Shown here: positions 1 through 9,296 of the stretch, in pieces | Numbering within the stretch: position 1 is the first letter of the stretch | Layout of the letters: each line of letters starts with the position of its first letter | Assembly: GCA_026770575.1 (NCBI GenBank) | Contig: MU657310.1 | Coordinates: forward strand, 43,050 to 71,421 | Direction: 5' to 3' | Length of the DNA: 28,372 bases | From: Pelagophyceae sp. CCMP2097 | Taxonomy: Eukaryota; Sar; Pelagophyceae | Notes under the pieces: model-generated | The model's input: only the letters and a program-made list of their open reading frames with translations | Told to the model about the DNA's origin: nothing | Database searches by the model: none | Made by a program: the position numbers and the translations under genes

Positions 1-234
1 GGGTGTGTTGGAGTCCGACGGCGCGTGCAATGTGGAGTTCGCGCTCAGAAGGCACGGTCTGGCAAAATCAATTATAGATGGGGAGAGCTAGTGTTACATT
101 ACATTATCCGCCAGAATTTTAGACTTGATAAATTCTCAAAAGATGGCTTATTGACAATTCCAAGTCCAAAAGAGGAAAGTTTCCGGAAATTTGAGATTAG
201 TCGGTCTTTGGTGGCCAGTGCCTCAGCTCTCCGG

Positions 235-260
235 GGGTGCCCGTTGTCACGGGCGACGGA
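235..260. repeat. Partial copy of the 379-487 inverted-repeat arm
   Basis: The 26 bases here match 392-417, covering the inner arm and the junction beyond it. This places a third copy of the same repeat about 150 bp upstream in direct orientation to the left arm, which suggests local duplication or nested insertion. Confidence 0.55.
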
Positions 261-378
261 TATGGAGAGCCCTTAACCTCTCCTTTCGAACGCTCCAGTC
301 TGTGACTATAAAGCTGCTTGCAGAGCTGAGCTACAGGTTGCCCAAGTTCGAGAAAAGGCCAACTTTGAGACCGCATAA

Positions 379-487
379 CTTTTGACTGCAAGGGTGCCCG
401 TTGTCACGGGCGACGGATCGAGGTAGAGCCCAGCCTCCTCTCGCGATCCCCGAAGTCCGTGACAACGGGCACCCTTGCAGTCAAAAG
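379..487. mobile_element. MITE-like element with perfect 31-bp terminal inverted repeats
   Basis: Positions 379-409 and 457-487 are exact reverse complements over 31 bp; the left arm begins CTTTTGACTGCAAGGGTGCC. The arms enclose about 47 bp with no ORF. The size (109 bp) and perfect arms fit a non-autonomous foldback or MITE-type element. No target-site duplication is obvious. A partial third copy of the inner arm lies at 235-260. It could also be transcribed as a hairpin RNA; the sequence alone does not separate these. Confidence 0.6.
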
Positions 488-1152
488 ATATCATGCTCCA
501 AAATCGTTCTTTTTCCGCGCAAGCCCTCCTCCATGCGCGCGGAAAAAAAAATACCGCGCGCGAGGAAAACAACTCCAAGGGGGTTCAAGATGAAAATGCC
601 GCTCTTTTTCTCACCATTACAATTGTACAGAACGTTTGATGAAACTTGGAGTAGCTTGACATGTCCGGGCCGACCCGAGGTGCCGGGCAGGCGGTTGAAC
701 TCTCCCGTTTTTCGCGTACCCTACGCGCCATTTCGATTATAGCGTCGCCAAAAGCTGGTTTGAGGTTCTCCATTGTCATCTTCTGAGTTCAACCTCCCTG
801 TCGCTTCATTAGGGCCGGCTGTAGGCCCTGGCCAGACCAGAGTCGGACCTAGTGTTCTGTGGAGGTGAGAAATAAGGCCCAAAATTTAGGCTATGGGCTC
901 CATTTTGTAAGTTATGGCTCCATTTATTTAACTTGAAATGCCCATACAAATTCGAAATTCCATGAAAATAATGTCAAGTTTTACAACGTTTTATTTGAGG
1001 ATCTGAAGGTTCCTTGCCGTTTAATCAACGTCAGTTTACGGCAAGGGCCCTTCGGGTCCTTTGATTGAGGGATTGGCAGGGGCAATTTTGTCTGTCCGTC
1101 CTCCACGGGCAAATCCGTGAGGTTCCGCCTTTGGGAGGAAAGGGCGGCAACT

Positions 1153-1255
1153 CGGCCGATTCAGCGATTGGTGGTTGATGCGATCGCTAAAATTGGGAAT
1201 CATTGGAATCATCATAGAAGAAGTTTTCGGTCACAGGTTCGAATCTGGTCGGCCG
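1153..1255 (+). other. tRNA-like or tRNA-derived (SINE-like) stretch
   Basis: GGTTCGAATC at 1236-1245 is a good pol III B box / TΨC loop. CGGCCGA (1153-1159) is the exact complement of TCGGCCG (1249-1255), as an acceptor stem would be. A weak A-box-like AGCGATTGGT follows the 5' arm. However, no sound D stem or anticodon stem-loop could be folded, the T stem has a mismatch, and the spacing (103 nt) is long unless an intron is present. ATTCAGCGATT recurs just inside and just outside (about 1159 and 1260), like a target duplication. A decayed tRNA or tRNA-derived retroposon is more likely than a working tRNA. Confidence 0.3.
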
Positions 1256-1541
1256 CAGAATTCAGCGATTAGTTAAATAATTTTAATTATTTACGTGGGC
1301 ATTGCAATGGGATTTGTCTGTATCCTTCGCTCGAAGTCGGGTCCTCCGTGTGCCTCCGGCGCGCTCTTGTAATATCGATAGTGACCACTGAGCTAAAGTT
1401 TTAAGCTTGAGGGAATCCGTTAAGCTTCGGGTGCTCAATAAAATGGATGTATTTATGGTTCGACTGCCTCAGCTTAGGGAGCTTTCCAGCTTTTTTGGTG
1501 TTTTTTGTGCGTCTGCCGCGTCTGGCGCGCCACAGACTCGC

Positions 1542-1618
1542 CCAACTTGTGGCCTGAGGGGCGATAATGGCCAGGACTTAGGTGGACTCGGTTTATCGCC
1601 TCTTAGGCCACAAGTTGG
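1542..1618. repeat. Foldback (inverted repeat) with 25-bp arms
   Basis: Arms at 1542-1566 and 1594-1618 are reverse complements at 23 of 25 positions, with a 27-base loop. The arms start CCAACTTGTGGCCT. It would form a strong hairpin as DNA or RNA. No coding frame crosses it convincingly. Confidence 0.6.
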
Positions 1619-2020
1619 CCCACCAGAAGCCGAACTCTGAAGAGCTAATAAAAACGCAGACTCCCGCAGAGAGTCTCTCGCGACTCAGGGGCGCGCGCAC
1701 CAAACTCTTTGCTGCGGCGCGTCGAGCCCGAGGTGGTCCATCGAGCCCGAGGTAGTCCATGAGCGCGCGCAGTGGCGCCTCGGCCGAGCGCCCACAGCGC
1801 CCGCCAGGCGCGCCAAAGGGAATCCCAGAGACCAACTGCCTTAAAGGCGGGAAATCTGTCTCCCTTTAGACCAGTTGACTTTACGCGCGGCGGACCGAGC
1901 CCGTAAACAAACTTCCTTCATCAGGGACCGCGCCGCCACCAGCCCGCACCGTAGCGACCAAAAGTGGCCCCATACCTCGTTTGTAGATTTATATCTGAGT
2001 GGAATCCGTTTCATGTTGAC

Positions 2021-2048
2021 CCACTACACGCGTCGCGTGAGCCATCCC
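2021..2048. repeat. Distant copy of the 19588-19615 repeat
   Basis: 28 bases here match the reverse complement of 19588-19615 at 26 positions (core ACGCGTCGCGT followed by AGCCATCCC). About 80 bp downstream is the palindrome TAGGAATTCCTA (2126-2137). Confidence 0.6.
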
Positions 2049-2255
2049 CCCTTGTACATTGTGGATCTATCTGACGGTATCCTGATACGTCGTCGTCGAT
2101 ATACCTTTTCCTTCGGTCTAAAGTGTAGGAATTCCTAGATTTCTTCAAATCCGAGAATCTCAGTTTCCGCCGCGCATCTTCCTCGTTGCGCCGTCGACGG
2201 TCCTCTCGCGGGGCCCGCCTCGAAGCGCCCTTTGTTGAAGCGCCTTCCCGCCGCC

Positions 2256-2882
2256 ATGCCGACGCTCGCGGAGCAGCAGGTGCGCCCGGGCCAGCGGCGG
2301 GGCTCGTCGGTGATGCGCGTTCTTTTCGTTCTTTGGCATTCTTTGGACTTTTGCGTCCTCAGCATGGCGTATCCAGGCGCGCATGAAGGCGCAGGACGAC
2401 CAACTCGCGCGCCTCGGCGAGGGCGTCGACAGAATCCGCGGGCTCGGGCAGAACATGAACGAAGAGACGAAGACTCAGTTGGGCTTGTGAGCCGCTCCTC
2501 TTTTTGGCCGGCCCCTCGCAGAAAGGCAGCCACGCCGCGGCCTGCGAAAGAGAGGGCCGCGCGTGCCGGCTGAGGAGAGGGACCACCGCTCTGGCGTCGC
2601 GTCGTTCGCCGACGCCTTTGCGCAAACACCTTTGGCCCGTAGGCTCGATCAGTTGGAGAGCGACGTGGATAAAACTACGGTCGGCATCCGCGAGGAGACG
2701 CGGCACGCCGAGGCGATTACCGTGTCGGGCCAGACGTTTTACATGTGCGTTTTGTGATTCGCTTCCTTCTCTACGTTTGGATAGCCACACTTCTCCTCGT
2801 CACGGTCCTCCAACTCAGGTACGTCTGTATCGCCATCCTCCTCCTCGTCATGGTCCTGGAGCTCATCATCGGCCTCCAATGA
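2256..2882 (+). CDS. Tail-anchored Qc-type SNARE (Bet1/Sft1/syntaxin-8-like), four exons
   Basis: Proposed exons: 2256-2309, 2377-2486, 2643-2744, 2819-2882, giving 109 aa. Phases agree at all three introns (donors GTGATG, GTGAGC, GTGCGT; acceptors CCAG, GTAG, TCAG). The start ATG has a GCCGCC context. After an 18-residue lead comes a SNARE heptad helix (about residues 20-80) with the run NEETKTQLGLLDQLESDVDK; the Q of TQL is the expected zero-layer glutamine. One hydrophobic segment (about residues 90-106) ends four residues later, as in tail-anchored SNAREs. Bet1-type SNAREs are also about 110-120 aa with only the motif and anchor. Expected role: vesicle fusion in the ER-Golgi or endosomal system, in a complex with Qa, Qb and R partners. 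The subfamily is not fixed by the sequence. It converges on the SNF2 gene, about 210 bp apart. The last intron contains a tandem copy of the anchor-coding DNA. Confidence 0.75.
2772..2867 (+). repeat. 48-bp tandem duplication across the last SNARE intron/exon boundary
   Basis: 2772-2819 and 2820-2867 are tandem copies with about three quarters identity, both starting TACGT. The first copy lies almost wholly in the proposed intron and ends with its CAG acceptor; the second copy encodes the membrane anchor. Both copies translate in the same frame to a hydrophobic segment. Confidence 0.65.
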
Positions 2883-3096
2883 CGATGCAGTACACGGCGC
2901 CCACCTCGATCCTTTCACCCTCCCCCTGTACACCAGCCTCTTAATCGAACAATCCCGACTCGGCAACGCCCTTGGCGGCCGTAGAGGTACCGTGTGTTGT
3001 CACTGGTTAGTAAGGTCCTTTGGTGTGGTCCCGGAATCGCATTCGGGCGGCGCCACAAGCTTGTGCCCGCCGCCGTTGCGCGGCGTTTCAAAAGCC

Positions 3097-5798
3097 TCAC
3101 GCGGGCGCGGCGCTTTCGGCGGCGGCGATCTCCGCGGCGGCGCGCTCGTGGTGCTCGTACTCGCGGAGGGCCCGGGCGATGGCGCTGGCCACGGCGGCGC
3201 GTGGAGGGACGTCTGCGTTGGGTTTTGCACCGTCGTCGTCGTCGGCACGCAACACCTTCTCGTTGACCTAGAGAGACAGTCGAGCGCGGTGGGAGGACGG
3301 TCGAGAGAAGCGCGGTGGGAAAAGGCACGCACCTCTCTTTTGCGCTGTGCGATTTGTAATATATCGTCGTCCACCGTTTCGTCGGAGACCAGTTTGTAAA
3401 CAGTCACGTCCCTTGTTTGTCCAATTCGGTGCGCGCGGTCTTCCGCCTGCCGATCCACTTCTGGGTTAAAGTCGACGTCGTGGATCACCACAGTGTCTGC
3501 CCCGGCCAGGTTCAGGCCTAAGCCGCCTGCGCGAGTCGAAAGGAGAAAGACGTCCAAATCGGATGCCTCCGCATTGAACTGAAGCACCAGCTCCTGCCGC
3601 TCCGCCACGGGGGTCGAGCCTACGGGGAGAGCGTGGGGGGGCGTTTACTTCTGCAAAGGGCGTTTAAAGGCCTTTTTAAAAAGGGCGTTTAAAAAGGGAC
3701 TTTTAAAAAGGCCTTTCCCAAACGTTTCCAAGCGCTTACCGTCCAGCCGGCACGTCTTCAGCCCCAAGTCGGTGCAGAGCAGCTGCAGCAGGTCCAAAAG
3801 GCGGACCCACTGCGAGAAGAGGAGGACGCGGTGGCCTTGCTGTTTTAGCTTTGGCAGCAAGTCCCGCAGCGCGGAAAACTTCGCCGAATCGTACAAGTCG
3901 TCCGTCCTCAGCGCTCGGGCGCCGAGGTCGCCGGCGTACTCGACGCAGATCTCGTGCAAATCCAAATCGGAGTAGCCTTCCAACTCCGTGGAGACCATTG
4001 CGGCAGTCGCCGCTTTCCCGAAATGGCCCCGATGAAGAGCCACCGTCGCAATCGCCGCCAGAGCTTCGGCGTTGTACTTGCTCCGAAGAAGCAAAGGGTG
4101 GTTCGCCGCCTTGCGCAGCTCGGAGAAGACGTTGCGAGCTTGGGCGTCGTCGAACGACAGCACGGCGCCTTCCGCTGCGGCAGCGCTGCGCCTCCTCTTC
4201 GCCGCAACATGCTTCGCCGTCACCCCGACATAAATAGCCCGCTGCGCCTGCTCCAAAGAGACGCGCAGTACATGCGTCGTCTTTGGTGGGAGGGAAGCTA
4301 AAACCTGCGCTTTCACGCGTCGGAGAACGAAAGGTGCCAACAGCTGCCTCAATCTTTCAAAGCTCCCATCTCCAGAAGCCATCTGCCCCGCCAAAGCCAA
4401 AAGGCCGTCCGTGTCCGTGAAGAGGTCGGGCATCAGGTAAGAAAGGAGTGATAAAACGTCCATCGTGTCGTTCTGGATGGGCGTGCCGCTCAGAATCGTC
4501 CTCGACGTAGACTTTAAAGCTTTTAACCTTCTCGTTCTTGAAGCTCTCGGATTTTTGAGAGAATGTCCTTCGTCTAGGACGACATGATTCCACGGACTGT
4601 TGTCGCCAAAGAATTTCCGGTCATCCTGGCATTGATCCCTCTCCCACCACGTATACGTCGTCAGCACCACGTCAATGCCAGAACCTACTCGATATTTAGC
4701 CCGCTGCGTTGCGCGGTCCGCTAAAGCGCCGTGGTAAACGACGACGTTTGTCGCTGGCGCGAACCTTTTAAACTCCGCAAGCCAGTTGGCGAGCGTTGAG
4801 GCAGGCACCACCACCGCGTCCATGCCCTTGTGTGGATTGCCCGCCGCCTTCCGCCTCGCCCGGGATAAGGCGAGGTAGCAAATCGTCTGGACTGTCTTTC
4901 CGAGGCCCATGTCGTCTGCCAAGACGCCGTTCGCTCCAACTCGTTCCATCAGCAACAGCCAATTCACGCCCACCAGTTGGTGCTCCCGTAAACGCAAAGA
5001 AGCCGCGCAGACCGAGTTCACCTCCGCCTAGAGGAGCGGACGTAGGAGGCTTCCGTCGAGGCCCCCTTTTGATCGAAACCTCCTTGGAACAACCCCCTCC
5101 GCTCTCAAAAGACGCACCATCGTCGCCGGGTTGAAGGCGCCCGCCTCGCGCGGCGCGCCGTTGCCGAGCATGGCGTCCATGGACGCGGCTGATAAAGCGT
5201 GGGCGCCCTCGTCGCCTGCTGAGATGGACTTGCGGAACTCGAGCATCAATCTTTCCGAAAACTCGGCGCATTTCGCCAAAGTGTGCTCCGCGTCCACCGC
5301 GTCGTCCGCCTCGTCGTCGTCGTCGTCAAAGTTCTCGACGAATTCGACGGCTGCAGCCGCGACGGCTGCGGCGGCGTCGGCCGCGGCAGCTGAAGCGGGA
5401 TCAGCCTTGCGCTCCGACCTCTGCAGAGCGCGCTCCGACCGCGCCTAAAGCCTTTGATCACCGCCACGCCCGTCGGAAGACGCTGCCAAACGTACGGGCC
5501 GGCCTTTTGGTGGGGCCTTTTTCTTTGGCTTTGGACGGAACCCTTCGTCGTCGTCCTCCTCGCCAGAGATCATGTCGTCCTCCGCCTAGCGTAAAAGTCG
5601 GGGGCCTTTCAAAAGCGTGCGGACGTACCTCGTCCTCTTCGGATTCGAGCTCTGGCTCGTCTTCACTATCCCAGTCCTTCTTCCGCCTACGACGCGAGGT
5701 CCGGGCGTTCCAAAGCACATCGATCCTCACTTCTTCTTGCCCGCCTTGCCCTTGCCCTTGTCCGGCGTCTTCTTCGACGCGCTGGCGAAGGCGGCCAT
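3097..5798 (-). CDS. SNF2-family chromatin remodelling ATPase, SMARCAD1/Fun30 type
   Basis: Seven exons: 5731-5798, 5629-5686, 5496-5585, 5118-5444, 3740-5027, 3333-3619, 3097-3267; 762 aa, all phases consistent. The N-terminal 180 residues are Lys-rich, then Asp/Glu-rich, with a KGRP AT-hook-like spot. The ATPase core follows: REHQLVGVNWLLL (Q-motif region), DDMGLGKT with the P-loop Lys at 225, DEGHSLKN at 333 (DEGH, as in SMARCAD1), SGTPIQN near 361. The C-lobe has CRLDGST (residue 611, rebuilt across the 3620-3739 intron), LLSTRAGGLGLNL, and AEDRAHRIGQT with Arg 672 and 675. Members of this family slide or evict nucleosomes in heterochromatin and at DNA breaks. No CUE domain is seen. The ATG at 5798 has a good context (AACATGG). 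An in-frame TAG|G acceptor just upstream means the gene may instead continue into the ORF at 5841-6665. The 5028-5117 donor (GTGCGT) was chosen over nearby alternatives. Confidence 0.9.
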
Positions 5799-5840
5799 GT
5801 TCTTTTTTTTCGAAGGGTCGTCCGTCACCTAACCAGCGCA

Positions 5841-6665
5841 TCACAGAAGACCACTCGGGTCGACGGCGTCCGGGCTTTCTGCAAGGGCGCCGCTCCGGAC
5901 GCGCTGGAACCATCCTCCGGAGTCGTCGCGCTGCGGCGCCGGCTGCGCCGGCTGCGATGGTTGTTGCGGGGCGTGTTGGAGCATATTTTGCATTTGGTGC
6001 ATCTGCTGAGGCGAGTAATACTGCGCCGGCGGCGAGTAGCCCGCGGGCGGCGCGTACGTCGGCTGCTGCTGCGCGTACGCCGCCGGCTGCGGCGACGCGT
6101 ACGCCGGCTGCTGCGGAAACGCGTACCCTGCGCCGTACTGCGGCGTGCCGGCGGGGTACTGTTGGGCGTAAAACGCGCGGTCGTAGGTCTGCGCCGGCTG
6201 GTCGTATTGTTGGTATTCGGAGCGTTCCACGGGCGAGGTTGCCTTTGGCGCGTACGGTGCAGGATAAAAACCTTCAGTCCGAGTCATTCGAAGCGCCAAA
6301 CCCGCATGTGGAGCGTACATCGGAGGCATCGCAAATGCCGGCGGCGCGTAGAGAGCGGGTTCGCGGTAATTGGCTTCCCTTGGAGCGTACGTCGGCGGGA
6401 CGTAAGCGTACCGATCAAAGGGCCCCTGCCTCGCTTCCTCCCGCGAAAATGGCCGCGCCTCCTCCCGCGAAAAGGACTGCGGGTAAGATGCGCCGTAGGC
6501 CGCGGGCGGGGCGTATTCTGCGTAGGCTTCCTTGTAAGCTTCGGCGTACGTCGAAGCGTCGTAAGCCACCCCCTCGGCGTAAGCGGCCGGCGGTCCTTCC
6601 GCCGCGTCCGCATACTCCTGGCCCTCGTAAGCCGCCCCGTCGTAGGCCGCCCCGCGCGGGTCCAT
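5841..6665 (-). CDS. Tyr/Pro/Gln/Ala-rich low-complexity protein (possibly the N-terminal part of the SNF2 gene)
   Basis: An open frame of 274 aa from an ATG at 6665. Composition is dominated by Tyr, Pro, Ala and Gln with many YAPP, YAEA and YASP-like steps and a small tandem SFSREEAR/PFSREEAR repeat. The last 70 residues are Gln/Pro-rich and then polar (DDSGGWFQRVRSG). No globular domain, signal peptide or membrane segment is seen; a disordered, prion-like chain is expected. Codon choice (mostly G/C third) supports this strand. The stop at 5841 is only 42 bp before the SNF2 ATG on the same strand. A 37-bp intron (GTCGAC donor near 5858, TAG|G acceptor near 5822) would join the two frames in phase 0. 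Function unknown; as a separate protein it matches nothing I recognise. Confidence 0.55.
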   Translation of the reverse strand: MDPRGAAYDGAAYEGQEYADAAEGPPAAYAEGVAYDASTYAEAYKEAYAEYAPPAAYGASYPQSFSREEARPFSREEARQGPFDRYAYVPPTYAPREANYREPALYAPPAFAMPPMYAPHAGLALRMTRTEGFYPAPYAPKATSPVERSEYQQYDQPAQTYDRAFYAQQYPAGTPQYGAGYAFPQQPAYASPQPAAYAQQQPTYAPPAGYSPPAQYYSPQQMHQMQNMLQHAPQQPSQPAQPAPQRDDSGGWFQRVRSGALAESPDAVDPSGLL

Positions 6666-7202
6666 CGGCCCGCCGCCGCGCGCGCGGGGGGTTCGCCGTC
6701 GACGCCGCCGTTCAAGTCCGAGTCCCTCGACAAAAAATGGGCACGAAAATTCGCCAAAATCAAAACAGCCCGTCCGAGTCTTAAACGGCGTCGATCCGTT
6801 CTAAAAATGCGCCCGCGCGCCCTTCAGCCGTCGCAGCGAGCCGGCGGCGCAAGATCCGGCACGTCCAGGCACCGTTTCCCCTTTAGAAAAGGCTCATTTG
6901 CCGCGGACATCACGGCGAATCAAAACAGCCCGTCAGAAAAGACTTTTCGCAAGGGCCGCGGCGCCCGGCGCGCGTGCATCGACGCGGGCTGGGGCAGCTT
7001 GGCGCCTCGCGCGATCCCGAGGAGTGCCGCTGATGTCAATAATTTCTGGCTGAGGAACTGTTTCGACTCTAGATGAGGAGCTGACGGTGGAGACGTCGTC
7101 GCGGGAGCGCGTCTGTACACGGGCTCGTCGATCACATGAAAACATACATAAGTACCGACGGAGCGTCGTCGCGGCGTCGTTTGGCGCCTCGGCCGCTTCG
7201 CT
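6666..7202. other. Intergenic, no gene recognised
   Basis: Between the low-complexity ORF and the EF-hand gene, both on the minus strand. A short piece (AAAACAGCCCGTC) occurs twice, near 6763 and 6922. Several AT-rich patches lie upstream of 6665 and probably include its 5' leader or promoter. Long plus-strand ORFs here are antisense shadows with Arg-rich content. Confidence 0.5.
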
Positions 7203-8559
7203 TCACGCCGCGGCGGCGACGCACGCGGCGACGGATCCGCGCACGCTTGCCTCGCGCTTGCCCCGGCCCTGCGTTTCGCGGAACCACGCATACTTCTTGG
7301 CGTTGATGCTTTTCGAGTACGTGGCCCGGCCGGGCTTGATCGAAGGGCGCTCGCCCTTGGAACGCTTCGGCCGCCACGTCGTTTGCGTTTTGGATGGGTC
7401 CTAATCGTTTCGATCATTCCCCGCTCCAGTTTCCCCCAATATCATTCCCCGGGGTTGATCGAGACCCCACTCCAGTATTCGCCGCGACGCCGCAGTCAGA
7501 GGCAGGCGTGCCGGGCTCGCGGGGGGCACGGACCTCATCGGAAGCGTAGCCAGGCCGGACGCGGCTCGGGCTCGAGTTGAACGAGTTGAAGCTGGAACCG
7601 CCAGGCGAGCTGCGCGCCTGCGCCGCGCGGTGCAGGAAGGGCGTCGCTTCCCCGGGGGCGACTGACGCTCTCGGAACCGCTCGAGCCGCTCGAGCTGCGC
7701 AGCGTGCCCGCGCGGCTCCTCCTAGGGGCGCGCGCGTGGAGCGGGGCGCGTGCGGGTCGTCGATTTGGAAGACTCACATCGATGCGTGGTTGGCGAGGAC
7801 GACCACTCCCCCTTCGTTCGTCACGGTCATATCCGGCGACCACGTCACGCCCGCCGCAGGAAGAGAGACCTCGTCGCCCGAGTCGTCGTCCGAGTCGGGC
7901 GGCGGCGGAACGCGGAAGAACTCTTGCTCGATTAAACGGAGTCGTTCGACGTAGTCCACGCCGTCGTCCAGCCTTTTATCGGTGCGCGTCCGCCAGTACG
8001 AAGGTCCGATGATGACGTTGCGCACGGCTTCCTGCAGAACGCACGCCGGCGCCAGTAGAGCGGGCGACTCGCGCGCTCGTAAAACGAGTTCGTCTGCTCT
8101 CAAACCCGTGTCGCCCGCCGTTTGAACGGCCGAGTCCAACGCCTTTTTCGTCCTAGAATCTAAAACCCCGCCGTGCACCGACCGCACCAAAGCGGTTAGG
8201 TCGTTGACGTAGAGGTAGTCTGTCGAGGTTGCGATTTGAAAGGTCCATCGCACGAGTTCGTCTCTGTTGTACGTGCAAAAGTTAAATATCCCAGCCACAA
8301 ACTCCACCAACCCAACACTCTTCGCCTCCGGCGCCTTCCGCAAAGCGAACAGCGCCGTCGCGCCAAACGATGTGGGCTGCACGCCAACGAAGCGGAAGAC
8401 TTCAAGGAGCGAGACGGATCCCGTGCCGTCCGAGTCAATCTTGTTAAAGGCTTTCGAGAGCTTGCGCCAATCCTTGTCTCGCAGCCTGAGGTCGGATACG
8501 ACGCACCGTAGAGCGCCAGAGTCGCACGGCGAGAGGTGCAGCGAGGGTCCGCCTCCCAT
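7203..8559 (-). CDS. EF-hand protein with N-myristoylation-type start
   Basis: Proposed exons 7778-8559, 7667-7721, 7203-7400 (344 aa). The first ATG of the frame gives MGGGPS, with Gly2 and Ser6 as N-myristoyltransferases prefer. One canonical EF loop lies at residues 42-53 (DSDGTGSVSLLE: Asp, Asp, Thr, Ser, Glu ligands). The rest (about 60-200) is helical, with the spacing of a degenerate second hand and more, broadly like calcineurin-B/NCS-type sensors, though only one loop is complete. The tail is Asp-rich then Ser-rich and ends in a basic segment. The first intron (7722-7777, GTGAGT donor) is well supported. The second (7401-7665, GTCAGT donor) rests on a TAG|G acceptor and G/C-ending codons in 7203-7400. 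If it is not used, translation ends at 7535 (322 aa). Likely a membrane-tethered calcium sensor; the partner is unknown. It is divergent from the cyclase gene. Confidence 0.75.
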
Positions 8560-9296
8560 AGACGCGCTATTCCGGCAGATTCCTGACTTCTTCTCAGGAT
8601 ACAAAAGATACAAAGAAGTTCGGTCGTCCGGTAACTTACATGTAACCGCATCACTATTTTTTGGTTACCTGACAAGTTGACACTTGCTGTCGTTACAGGC
8701 CAAGAAAATTTTGGTCTGATACCTAGTTGTGTTCATCGAAAAGAAAAGTCTCGGTGCGCTTGGGGTTGCGTGGACGCGCGCGACCGAGGCCGAAGGCTTT
8801 ACGCCGGTTGGGCCCCTCGCCGGCGCCGACGCCACGACCGCCTCCCGGGCCACGTAGCGGCGCGACAAGGGGTAGGGTACACGGCCTCGTTGCGGTCTGA
8901 ACCCTTCCGGCGATGTGGGCGGTGCGCGCGGCGTCCGCGAACCCGGCGCTTGAAACGGGGCCCAGCGGTCGAACCCGCGGCGGCGGCGATATCCCCGGGC
9001 TTCGCCGCCCTCGGGCGAGGGCCGCAGACTGTTTTAGTCGACGCGCCGCTTGTCTGTGGCCGCACCCTCCTCGGTGGCCGCGCGCCCTCGGCCGGGGCCC
9101 GACGCCGCGCGCACGCGGGCGTCCGACCGGATGCCCGCGCGCGCTTTCCTCGGCCCGAAGATCGCGGCGCGGCGGCCGAGAAGAAGGGGGCTTTTCAGGG
9201 GCGGGTAGCCATCTGAGAGAGAGGTCCCCGGGCGCGGTTCCGAGGTGGCGGCGGTCACTTTCTACGTAGGCAAAAGTGCTGCCGGCGGCGGAGGAG
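8560..9296. other. Divergent intergenic region between EF-hand and cyclase genes
   Basis: About 740 bp separate two divergent starts. The first 150 bp are AT-rich; the rest is very GC-rich. Several ORFs overlap on both strands, but none has a domain or consistent codon use. A TAG|G acceptor-like site at 9267-9270 lies just before the cyclase ATG, so an upstream cyclase exon is possible but none was found. Confidence 0.5.

Larger units (their letters stand above)
1..2255. other. Non-coding, repeat-bearing intergenic region
   Basis: No convincing coding frame is seen in this 2.25 kb. The short ORFs have mixed codon use and no recognisable domain. The first 1.4 kb is clearly more AT-rich than the rest of the window. 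The stretch holds a perfect-TIR element (379-487), a half copy of it (235-260), a 25-bp foldback (1542-1618), a tRNA-like stretch (1153-1255), a tandem 19-20-mer (about 1725-1762) and a motif shared with 19588-19615 (2021-2048). The last part should contain the promoter of the SNARE gene that starts at 2256; no core promoter motif was recognised. Confidence 0.6.

Noticed and set aside
5507..7076. Long plus-strand ORFs (425 and 371 aa) opposite the SNF2 5' end and the Tyr-rich ORF
   Set aside because: Their Arg/Pro/Ala-rich content is the antisense of the Tyr/Ala/Gln frame and SNF2 exons; no domain, poor codon bias.
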